From the NCBI GenBank assembly GCA_946965045.2, contig OX337234.1, positions 3,162,001 through 3,226,000 of the forward strand: a DNA stretch of 64,000 nt, read 5' to 3'. Positions 29,588 to 38,065 of the stretch are shown here, piece by piece. The stretch's first letter is position 1; each line of letters begins with the position of its first letter. The notes under the pieces are model-generated. The model was not told the origin of the DNA. It saw only the letters and a program-made list of their open reading frames with translations, and made no database searches. The DNA comes from Epithemia pelagica. Lineage: Eukaryota > Bacillariophyta > Bacillariophyceae > Surirellales > Surirellaceae. A program made the translations under genes and the position numbers.

Positions 29588-29715
29588 CTCTGATCAGAAG
29601 CTTGAAAACTTCCCCCAACACTCTTTCACCATAACCACCTGCCGTTCTTTGGCCGATCCTCGTTGATCTCATCATCCTTTGATTCCTTTCCTTTTCTTTC
29701 TCTTGCAGTCTCATC

Positions 29716-32700
29716 ATGAGCACAGGATCTTCCCTCGTCTCCCTTGCGGATGTTCAACGCTTCCAAAAGCGCTTCGATCAAGCCTCGGCTTCAGATTCTT
29801 CCTCCGCTCTTTCCACCCTCAAGATGAAAGACGACGACGATGACAAGTACTACGCTCGTCTCTTGCCATTCCGCGATGGCGTGGACGAAGAGCCCTCAAA
29901 TCTCTTCCTGTGGGTCCTCCATTTTGTTGACAAGGTCAAGATCTCCGGTCATCCAGAGCCCTTTGCTGCCTGTTGCACCTACTTTCCCCGTGTTACCACA
30001 AGTCTCATAGCGGACAAGTTTCATGATGCATTCCAGGCCTTGCCTGATGGCGCCGACCTCGATGAGGCGTGTTTCAAACGGTTGATTGCTATGATCTTCG
30101 AACCCAAGTTGACGGTTTCCGAAGTCAATGCCTTTCGGGCACACCTTCTTAGCGGTCCTCGCAAGCCACCTGATATGAACGTGGATATCCATTATCACAC
30201 CCTCCAGAAGATTTCCAACGGTCTCCGTTACCTGTCTAACGACAACGCTGTCCAAGCCCTCACTGACGATGAGTTGAAGCAAGCCTTCTATCTCGGTTCC
30301 CCTGTTGCTTGGCGCAACGAGTTCAAGACGGCCAATCCCTTGGTTGCAGATTTGGTGAATCATTTCAACATCACCGACCTTCTTCATGCGATGCGTGGCT
30401 ATCAAAAAGTCTCCCAAGAGAAGATGGCTGCCAACGCACAGTCCCAGGCCAAGTCCCGCAATCCTCGCGATGATTCCACTTCTCGTGGATCGACGAAGCG
30501 TTTTCGCTCCTCTAATGGTGGCCGTGGCGGTCTCCGCGGCGGCAATCGCCAGTCCAATGGTGGACGCCAAGCGTCCGGTGATCGTCCCGTCAATGACGGC
30601 GATGCCTGTCCGTACAAGGACTCGATTCCCTCGCACGCCAATCATACTTGGGCCAACTGCATCTACAACCCGCAGTCCTCCAATTTTAACCAAGAGCGTT
30701 TCAACGCCTTTCTTGCCCGTACCGGGTCTGGTCTTCGTACCCCTACTGGGTCTCATCCCAACAATGGTTCTCAGAACCAAGGCCGTAACGGCCAAGGCTC
30801 TCGTAGCCAGGGAACTCCCTCGTCTGGAGAATCGCGCCCTATTGGTTCCAGTTGGGGCGCTGTTCCCCGTCGCTCTGGATCTGGCTCAGACCAGCATGTC
30901 TCTGAAGGCACCAAAACAGGCGACAATCCACCGGTTGACCCGTCGTTGGCCGAGCCGTTGCCTTCTGTGCAAGACGCGGCTTATCGTGCTCGTCAACGTC
31001 CTCTTGCCGATACTCGTGATTGGTCGAGTCTCCGCAATGCCGATCGAACGGTCCCCGGTATGTGTTCTTCTTCCTTTTTTACCTCATCCTCTCCGGATAT
31101 TTCTCATCATCTTGATGTTCTTTTTGCTCAGCAATGTCACATCCAGACTGGCCCTCCACAGGCTATGCCGGCCGAGACTGCCATCCTCAGGCCCCAATTC
31201 TCGAGGTCCGCGAACAATTGTACAAGATCTACGGGCGTAACATGGACATCGCCCACATCTACGATTTGTCCTCCCCTGGAGGCAACGACGAATACTGTCG
31301 TTTCCCCTTGTCTTAATCCTACGGATGCTGTCATCGCTGACATCGTTGATCCCAATAATGGTTTTTTATCTAACCTAGATCACTATGAAGATGTCTACTC
31401 ATCTAGTTCTGTCTCTGACGCTCCTAGTTTATCTAGTCCCCTTTCGGTCGCTCCCTCTGAGCCTCCGTCTGTTCCCCTCACCATTTTGATGGCTCGGTCC
31501 ATTGGTGGAGTCGAGAACACCGTCCCGTTGCGTGCCCTGCTCGATTCAGGCGCCGACAAGACGATCCTGCACGCGCGCTGTCTTCAGCCCGGCATGCATC
31601 CACGTGTAACCAATCGGTCTGTCAATACCACCATGGGTACGCGCGACCACGTCTCCGAGATTCTTCTCGAAGATTTGGTTCTCCCCGAGTTTTCTCGGAC
31701 CAAACACATTTCGTACCCCCTTTGGGCCGACATCTTTGATGCCCCCACTTGTCGTTATGACATCATTATTGGTCGCGATCTTTTACGTCGCTTGGGCATT
31801 GTGCTCAATTTTCACACTGGTCTCACAACTTGGGACTCCGTTGATGTCGCTATGCGCCATCGCAATTCATTCGCCACTGACCAGACATTCATGTCTCATT
31901 TCATCGACATCTTTGCCGACGATCCCATTATTGGTGATCAATTCCTCTTGGATTCTAATTACGTTCCTACGGATCTACAAGAGTTGATTAATCAACAAAA
32001 ACATCTTACCGATGCCCAAAAGCAAGATCTTCTTGCCATTTGGCAAGACTGTGGCAAAATCTTCGATGGCGAGCTCCGTGAGTATCCGGATCGGACGCTC
32101 CATCTCCATCTCAAACCTGATGCCCAGCCGGTCCATCATCGTCATTTCTCGGTCCCTCGAAACATACACGATACCTTCACCAAGGAGCTGTGGCGCTTTG
32201 TCGACATCGGCATCCTAGAGCGCGTCGGGTCCACCGAATGGGCTGCTCCTCACTTTGCCATTCCTAAAAAGGATGGTCGTATCCGAATGATTTCGGACTT
32301 TCGTTCTTTGAACGCCCAACTTTACCGTCGGGTCTACCCCTTTCCTCGTATCGAGGACATGCTCCGTAAACGGAAAGGCTACACGTATTTTACAAAGTTA
32401 GACATCTCCATGTGTTTTTACACATTCCGCCTCGATGAGGAATCCAGCAATCTTTGCGTCATTACTACGCCTTTTGGCAAATTCCGTTACCGTCGCTTAC
32501 CGATGGGTGTTAAACAGTCTCCTGACTTCTGTCAAGAGATTATGGAAGACGTCCTCAAGGACTTCAGCGACCATGTCGAAGTCTATATTGACGACATTGG
32601 CATCTTCTCCAATTCTTGGGAAGAACACGTGGACATCCTGTCCAAAGTTCTCCAACGTCTTCAAGACAAAAACTTCTCCATCAACCCTTCCAAATGTGAA

Positions 32701-34785
32701 TGGGCCGTTAAAGAAACGGAATGGCTCGGCCATTGGCTCACGCCCACTGGGATCAAGCCCTGGAAAAAGAAGATTTCTGCCATCTTGGCATTGGCTCCGC
32801 CAAAAACCATGAAAGAACTCCGTTCCTTCATTGGCATGATCAATTTCTATCGCCACATGTACCCGCAAAGATCTCATATTCTTGCTCCCCTCACATCCAT
32901 AACGGGTAACAAGACCCTCGTTTGGTCCCCGCAATGTCAACGTGCTTTCGAACAAGCCAAGTCCATGCTCGCACATGATGCCTTCCTTCGGTATCCCGAC
33001 CATAACCTTCCCTTCCATGTCTATGTGGACGCCTCTGATTATCAGCTTGGTGCTGTAATCATGCAACAAGACGTTCCCGTCGCTTATTACTCTCGCAAGT
33101 TAAACCCTGCTCAACGCAACTACACTACTATGGAAAAGGAGTTACTCTCCATTGTCGAAACCCTTAAGGAGTTCCGCTCCATGCTGCTCGGCTGTGCCGA
33201 ATTGCACGTCCATACGGACCATAAAAATCTCACCTACGCAACACTCAACTCGCAACGGGTCCTCTGTTGGCGGTTGTTCCTCGAGGAGTATAACCCTATT
33301 TTTCACTATGTCCCTGGCCAGGACAATGTCATCGCCGACGCATTGTCGCGTCTCCCTCTCTCTGAAGAGGAGGAGAAGAGTGTCTCTCCGTCGTCGACCT
33401 CCTCTACGGATGCCTCGCCGCATCCACGATCGCTCTATGATCATAGCGGACAACACTCAGTGTTGCAAGTGCCTCATGGCCCTAATGATGACCCCCGCTC
33501 TCATCACTCGCGTGATCCTGACGCTTTCGAATCTCCCATCTTCATGGATGAGGATTTGATCGATGTCTACCTCAATCATCCTCCCATTAACGCAAATCAA
33601 CCATTGCCCGTCAATTACGCGACGATCCATCAACACCAACAAAACGATGCCGCTCTTGTGGCCAAGTTGACCGAACAACCACAGAGATTCCATCTCCAAC
33701 CCTTCCCTACGGAAAACCCACAATACAACTTGATTTGTTATCGTCAGAATCCTAATGCCGTATGGCGTATTCGTATCCCAGACAGCCTCTTGGCACATAC
33801 CGTCAATTGGTTTCACCTGTCCCTCAATCACTTGGGGTCGACACGTCTTCGTGAGACGATCTCTATGCACATGAGTCATCCTAATTTGGGTTTGTATTGT
33901 GAACAAGCCGTGGCTAGTTGTGCTACATGCCAACGCTCTAAAGTCATACATCGCCATTACGGTGAACTCCCTCCTCGCGAGGTCCGAGGCAATCCATGGG
34001 CCGACATCTCTGTCGACCTCATTGGACCATGGAACGTTACCGTTCATGGGCAGAAATTAACATTTCAAGCCTTGACTATTATCGATAACGTCACTAACTT
34101 CTGCGAACTCATTCGCATCCATGACAAGACGGCACGTCACGTGGGTCTTCAATTGGAAAACGCGTGGCTCTCACGCTATCCACGTCCCGTTCGTTGCCTT
34201 TTTGATCAAGGCGGTGAATTTATCGGACATGCGTTCACGCAAGTTCTTCGAAACCATGGCATTAAGCCAGTGCCGTTGACGGCCAAGAATCCTCAATCAA
34301 ATGCTCTTTGCGAGCGCTTACATCTGACTGTTGGCAACACTCTTCGTGTGATCACCAACTATGAACCACCACAAGATGCACAAAATGCTGCACTTGCTGT
34401 GGATACTGCTCTGCAGACCGCTGCGTATTCCACTCGCACTGCCATTCATGGCGCCTTGAAATATTCGCCCGGCAGTCTTGCGTTCCATCGCGACATGCTG
34501 TTCGACATCCCTATTATCGCGGACATGGAAACAGTCCGTCTGAAACGACAACAGATTGTCGATGAACGCGCTCGTCTCGCAAATCGTTCTCGTGTCTTTC
34601 ATGACTACGCTGTCAACGATCGTGTGTTGCTCCGCGCCACGAATCCGGACAAGCTTGAGCTCCGCACAAGCCCTAATCCCTTTCGGATTACACAAGTCCA
34701 TTCCAATGGCACTGTGACTATCCAACGTGGTCCCCACGTCACTGAACGAATCAACATTCGTCGCCTTGTTCCATTTCGTGAATAA
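29716..34785 (+). CDS. Gypsy Gag-Pol polyprotein
   Basis: The 1,689-residue single frame starts at ATG 29716. Gag is at about 1-420, with an RG/Ser-rich segment and a Cys/His cluster near 300 in place of a classic CCHC knuckle. The protease Leu-Asp-Ser-Gly-Ala-Asp is near 609. RT has Phe-Thr-Lys-Leu-Asp-Ile, Leu-Pro-Met-Gly and Tyr-Ile-Asp-Asp near 956. RNase H has Tyr-Val-Asp-Ala-Ser-Asp near 1102, Thr-Asp-His-Lys-Asn-Leu and Ala-Asp-Ala-Leu-Ser-Arg. The integrase has a zinc site (His..His..Cys-x2-Cys) and Asp, Asp, Glu (near 1432, 1496 and 1531, last spacing 35). The C-terminal ~120 residues have no chromodomain. No stops or frameshifts were seen. Confidence 0.93.
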   Translation: MSTGSSLVSLADVQRFQKRFDQASASDSSSALSTLKMKDDDDDKYYARLLPFRDGVDEEPSNLFLWVLHFVDKVKISGHPEPFAACCTYFPRVTTSLIADKFHDAFQALPDGADLDEACFKRLIAMIFEPKLTVSEVNAFRAHLLSGPRKPPDMNVDIHYHTLQKISNGLRYLSNDNAVQALTDDELKQAFYLGSPVAWRNEFKTANPLVADLVNHFNITDLLHAMRGYQKVSQEKMAANAQSQAKSRNPRDDSTSRGSTKRFRSSNGGRGGLRGGNRQSNGGRQASGDRPVNDGDACPYKDSIPSHANHTWANCIYNPQSSNFNQERFNAFLARTGSGLRTPTGSHPNNGSQNQGRNGQGSRSQGTPSSGESRPIGSSWGAVPRRSGSGSDQHVSEGTKTGDNPPVDPSLAEPLPSVQDAAYRARQRPLADTRDWSSLRNADRTVPGMCSSSFFTSSSPDISHHLDVLFAQQCHIQTGPPQAMPAETAILRPQFSRSANNCTRSTGVTWTSPTSTICPPLEATTNTVVSPCLNPTDAVIADIVDPNNGFLSNLDHYEDVYSSSSVSDAPSLSSPLSVAPSEPPSVPLTILMARSIGGVENTVPLRALLDSGADKTILHARCLQPGMHPRVTNRSVNTTMGTRDHVSEILLEDLVLPEFSRTKHISYPLWADIFDAPTCRYDIIIGRDLLRRLGIVLNFHTGLTTWDSVDVAMRHRNSFATDQTFMSHFIDIFADDPIIGDQFLLDSNYVPTDLQELINQQKHLTDAQKQDLLAIWQDCGKIFDGELREYPDRTLHLHLKPDAQPVHHRHFSVPRNIHDTFTKELWRFVDIGILERVGSTEWAAPHFAIPKKDGRIRMISDFRSLNAQLYRRVYPFPRIEDMLRKRKGYTYFTKLDISMCFYTFRLDEESSNLCVITTPFGKFRYRRLPMGVKQSPDFCQEIMEDVLKDFSDHVEVYIDDIGIFSNSWEEHVDILSKVLQRLQDKNFSINPSKCEWAVKETEWLGHWLTPTGIKPWKKKISAILALAPPKTMKELRSFIGMINFYRHMYPQRSHILAPLTSITGNKTLVWSPQCQRAFEQAKSMLAHDAFLRYPDHNLPFHVYVDASDYQLGAVIMQQDVPVAYYSRKLNPAQRNYTTMEKELLSIVETLKEFRSMLLGCAELHVHTDHKNLTYATLNSQRVLCWRLFLEEYNPIFHYVPGQDNVIADALSRLPLSEEEEKSVSPSSTSSTDASPHPRSLYDHSGQHSVLQVPHGPNDDPRSHHSRDPDAFESPIFMDEDLIDVYLNHPPINANQPLPVNYATIHQHQQNDAALVAKLTEQPQRFHLQPFPTENPQYNLICYRQNPNAVWRIRIPDSLLAHTVNWFHLSLNHLGSTRLRETISMHMSHPNLGLYCEQAVASCATCQRSKVIHRHYGELPPREVRGNPWADISVDLIGPWNVTVHGQKLTFQALTIIDNVTNFCELIRIHDKTARHVGLQLENAWLSRYPRPVRCLFDQGGEFIGHAFTQVLRNHGIKPVPLTAKNPQSNALCERLHLTVGNTLRVITNYEPPQDAQNAALAVDTALQTAAYSTRTAIHGALKYSPGSLAFHRDMLFDIPIIADMETVRLKRQQIVDERARLANRSRVFHDYAVNDRVLLRATNPDKLELRTSPNPFRITQVHSNGTVTIQRGPHVTERINIRRLVPFRE

Positions 34786-34865
34786 ATGGGTTTTAATGCT
34801 GGCCTCCAAGCTTTCCCATTCTTGTCCCGCTCGAACTCCCTAGGTCCGACCAGGGAGAGGTAGAG

Positions 34866-35081
34866 TGCGGTACCCCTATATGGATCCCGCCATACGTGTC
34901 ACCACGTTCCATTCCCGGTTCGCGTTCTTGACACTGCGACATGCGTCTTCCGCCACCTGGCTGTTCCTCCTCCAGTCATTTCTCGTCGCACGTGGCACTG
35001 TGGATTCCTCATTTCTCCTAATTCCTCGTAAATCCTAAAGATCACAATTTTTATACCGTGCTATTTTACATGGGTATGGCA
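34866..35081 (+). repeat. 3' LTR of the gypsy element
   Basis: Second 216-bp LTR. The purine-rich tract at 34852-34865 just before it fits a polypurine tract. Confidence 0.93.
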
Positions 35082-35086
35082 TGCAC

Positions 35087-35371
35087 TGTCAACTGTCAGA
35101 CGACTTGGCTGTCTGTGCTTCGCCCGCCGCCATAGTCCAAAGACAAGAATGTCTTAGCTACGTCTGTTGCGACACAAGTTTCCAGCTCCGCGTTATTGGT
35201 CGAGCGTCGAGCCACACACCATGATGAAATGGAAAACGCAAGTCTTGTTTTCACGAAAACTTGAAATCTCACCGCGAACCACGCACCACGCATCGAAAAT
35301 CGTAATGAAAACAGTCATCAACGATACCCGCCACATACAGTCAAACAATAGACCAGCATCCTTGGGTCAAT
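35087..35371 (+). promoter_or_regulatory. Shared leader upstream of RK-type gene copy 2
   Basis: From 35087 to 35319 this is the same leader that precedes CRN 4-6, including the region that there encodes the first residues from MMKWKTQV. At AAAACAGTCATC the two families part: the CRN genes continue CTCCCTTTTGC, this one continues AACGATACCC and reaches the RK start. A small frame from the leader ATG (35221) ends at 35379, overlapping the RK start, and could act as an upstream ORF. Confidence 0.6.
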
Positions 35372-37441
35372 ATGCATGATCAGATGGAGTCTGACCCAGA
35401 ATCCTTTGATCAAGTATGGGAAAAGCTTTGGAGGACCCATGGCTTTTGTCCTTCCAACACCGAATCGCAAGCAGAGCGTGATAAGTGGCGCTCGCTGTAC
35501 GAAAATTGCTCTAATGAAAACTGTTCACTAGTTAGAGAAACGCTCCGAATGCATGTATCTTCGTACAAGAACCAACAGAATGATTACAAGAAGAAAATAG
35601 CCGAGATGGCCGACGATTGCAAGAAGGAAGTGCGGAAATACAAGAACCAACAGAATGATTACAAGAAGAAAATAGCCGAGATGGCCGACGATTGCAAGAA
35701 GGAAGTAGCCGCGATGGCCGACGATTGCAAGAAGGAAGTGCGGAAATACACAATTGAAGGTCTCCTGGTCGATCAACACGAGTTTCCTTGCACCAAGAAA
35801 GGTGGAACAGTTTCGGGAGTGCATTCTTCTTACAATTATGATCGGGCGATGGCATCTCAATCGAGACAGTTTGTAAATAAGCCCATCAACCCTGAACTAC
35901 TTCCCGACCGCACAAAACGCAGGCATTCCAGTATGCTTTGTAAATTCGATGGTGGCATGCAAACATTTGGAAGTGAAGCTGACATTCAGTCGTATGTCCG
36001 GAGTGCTCTGGAAGATGCAGTCACCGTTGTCCAAGGACTGATTGATGGCAACGGTGACGGTGAGAACAACTTGCTAACGATTCGTGCTGAAGCAAGTATG
36101 TTTTCGAACAGACCGGACCTTATCGCTGTATCTTATGAGCGCTTTCACGGAATGCCTCTTTTTGCTGTGGAAGTCAAACAGCCCTGGAAGGGCAAGATTA
36201 ATGATCGTATTTGGGGCCAAGTACATGATTATGGGGAATTCATGCGATTGCAGGGCCACTACAACCCATTTGTCGTGCTAAGTTCGTTTAACGAGTCGTA
36301 CCTTGTATGGAATGCCAACGATGCTAGCTGTGATCGCGTCGCAAAAGAGAACCACAACCGATTTACAAAGGCGACCTTTGCACAAATTTGGAAGAGTCTC
36401 CATTCTCAGAGGCTCGTGAACACTCCATCCCCGCGAGGTGTAGAGGACCCAAAGGAATCGATGCCAAGAACAGACAAGAGCTTGGACAGGAACCTGTTTC
36501 ATTCAGAGTCGACCACATCGAAAGACCTTGTCTGTCTGCTCGTGAATGGGCTCATCTGCAGTCTCACAAATTTCCAAGGACCATCTAAACTGTATTTGTG
36601 GCATAGCGTCTGTCTGAACGATGTGTACGTTATGGAGTTGACACAGAAGGGATATGAGTTCTGTTACCAATCGTTCACCGTTACGCCTTGGAACCCAGAA
36701 CTTCTAAAAGGAGAAAACACTTTTTACTTGGTTGAACTAATTGGTGTCGGGATTACCTCACGCGTCTTTCGGGCTATCTCAAAACAAAATTCTTGTGAAT
36801 GTGTCATAAAAATGTATGTACGAGAGTTTGATGAAACAAATGGTTATGCCAATATTCCGCCAAAGCAGTTCCAGACAAATGCCAAGGAAACAATGGATCG
36901 TGAGCATGACATGTACAAAGTTATCTACTCGAGTCTCGGGATAGAAACATTTGGGATAACTTTGAATGGTCTTGAATGCCTCATTCTTCCCTTCTTCCGT
37001 CCTGTCCAGAAGCACCAAAGGGAGGAGGCGTTGCAGGGCGTCAACGCGTGCCTAATAAAGTACTTCAAGGCGTTGAACGAAAGCAATTCTGTCTTTTACC
37101 AGTTTAACAAAGACGATCAGGCATGGAGACACTGTGGTTATTTTCGAGAGGAATTGGTTCTCTTCGGTTTGGCTGAACTTAACGAGCAAAGCTACGACAG
37201 TGACAAGCAGAAGGAGTCTGTAAGGACGCATGAAAAACGCCTTCGGGAAAGATTCGTCGAAGGATCTTATGACAAGAAACAAAACACTGAAATAATGTGG
37301 AAAGCACCCTTTTTCAGCAAGCAGACTCAGAAATCAGGAGTTACGCAGAGAAGTCCGCAACTTCTCGACAAGGAGACTCCGAACTCAAGGGTTGCGTCCA
37401 TGGCTACTAAGGAGGAGGAGAGTGAAATCGGTTCATTGTAG
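35372..37441 (+). CDS. RK-type Crinkler-like protein: nuclease-like plus kinase-like (copy 2)
   Basis: 689 residues. Residues 60-125 form a coiled coil built from a 25-residue repeat (two full units and a part). Residues ~195-345 resemble a PD-(D/E)XK restriction-endonuclease fold: Arg-Pro-Asp249-Leu-Ile and Glu267-Val-Lys269 after a hydrophobic strand. Residues ~450-610 resemble a divergent protein kinase: glycine loop Gly458-Val-Gly460...Ser-x-Val, Lys480 in Val-Ile-Lys, Asp582 in Asp-x-Ala-Trp-Arg-His, and a DFG-like site. That site reads Phe-Gly599-Leu-Ala here and Phe-Asp-Leu-Ala in copy 3. Nuclease plus kinase pairing is known among Crinkler C-terminal modules, but this gene has no header of its own. 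The Gly599 change may abolish metal binding in the kinase part. Confidence 0.75.
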   Translation: MHDQMESDPESFDQVWEKLWRTHGFCPSNTESQAERDKWRSLYENCSNENCSLVRETLRMHVSSYKNQQNDYKKKIAEMADDCKKEVRKYKNQQNDYKKKIAEMADDCKKEVAAMADDCKKEVRKYTIEGLLVDQHEFPCTKKGGTVSGVHSSYNYDRAMASQSRQFVNKPINPELLPDRTKRRHSSMLCKFDGGMQTFGSEADIQSYVRSALEDAVTVVQGLIDGNGDGENNLLTIRAEASMFSNRPDLIAVSYERFHGMPLFAVEVKQPWKGKINDRIWGQVHDYGEFMRLQGHYNPFVVLSSFNESYLVWNANDASCDRVAKENHNRFTKATFAQIWKSLHSQRLVNTPSPRGVEDPKESMPRTDKSLDRNLFHSESTTSKDLVCLLVNGLICSLTNFQGPSKLYLWHSVCLNDVYVMELTQKGYEFCYQSFTVTPWNPELLKGENTFYLVELIGVGITSRVFRAISKQNSCECVIKMYVREFDETNGYANIPPKQFQTNAKETMDREHDMYKVIYSSLGIETFGITLNGLECLILPFFRPVQKHQREEALQGVNACLIKYFKALNESNSVFYQFNKDDQAWRHCGYFREELVLFGLAELNEQSYDSDKQKESVRTHEKRLRERFVEGSYDKKQNTEIMWKAPFFSKQTQKSGVTQRSPQLLDKETPNSRVASMATKEEESEIGSL
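35564..35746 (+). repeat. Coiled-coil-coding minisatellite
   Basis: Two 75-bp units (25 residues, beginning Tyr-Lys-Asn-Gln-Gln) and a 33-bp partial unit in tandem and in frame. Present also in copy 3 (from 55309). The truncated copy 1 has a contracted, diverged version, so the repeat number varies between paralogues. Confidence 0.85.
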
Positions 37442-38065
37442 GAGTATTTCTGAACCAAATTGTGTTTGCTGTTTTGGTTTGGGCTTTTTGCATCTTCGCT
37501 TCTCTATGGTGATCTCCATGACAGCATCTTGATCGACCTTTGTCAATTATTCCGCCTTTAATTGATTATTCCCTTTAATTGTTCTACCTTCGCAGAAACC
37601 AGCACAATAGTCTGATGCAAGAAATTCCGATAACCAATTCTTGAATTCTAAAGGAAATATGGGCAGACGATGGGCTGTGTAAAATAGAAGCAACCACGCT
37701 CAAAATGCCGTCTCGCCCACCAGTTGCTGGTTCCGGAAAAATATCGTTCGTGCAAAACGTAGGTACTTTCTTCCTCGTATGTAGTATGATGCACTTTCCC
37801 AATGCCGGGCCTGTACCGTTGACGAAGAGGTCGGTCATCCGCTGTTGTACATGCACAAGAAGTTGATGATTGAATGGCAAGAGTTCCCCGTCGCCCTGCC
37901 CTAGTTCTTACCTATCAATCCCTGGATCCAGCACCGCTGGCTTTCTGAATTACATATGGTTGACAAGTCCATGAGTTCTATAGTCTCGTGGTTCATGCAT
38001 AGTCCGTTTTTGATCGAGATATATTGCCCCAGAACCATTGGATTGATGAAAAAAGTCAATTTGTT
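37442..38065. other. Spacer between RK copy 2 and GT92 copy B
   Basis: 624 bp, nearly identical to 57187-57863, and related in its last part to 12960-13140. It contains TTGATTATTCC-type short repeats near 37540-37575. Frames on both strands have no recognisable content. No gene called. Confidence 0.6.

Larger units (their letters stand above)
29372..35081 (+). mobile_element. Full-length Ty3/gypsy LTR retrotransposon
   Basis: The element is 5,710 bp with 216-bp LTRs (29372-29587 and 34866-35081) starting TG and ending CA. The LTRs appear identical. It is flanked by the target duplication TGCAC (29367-29371, 35082-35086). One long uninterrupted Gag-Pol frame fills the interior in the order protease, RT, RNase H, integrase, which is the gypsy order. 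A purine tract AGGGAGAGGTAGAG precedes the 3' LTR. It inserted in the leader of a further CRN unit: the sequence left of it (to 29371) continues right of it (from 35087). All signs point to a young, possibly competent copy. Confidence 0.95.

Noticed and set aside
29896-30795. 299-codon minus-strand frame
   Set aside because: It lies antisense to the gypsy Gag region. The sense frame has clear retroelement domains and this one has none.
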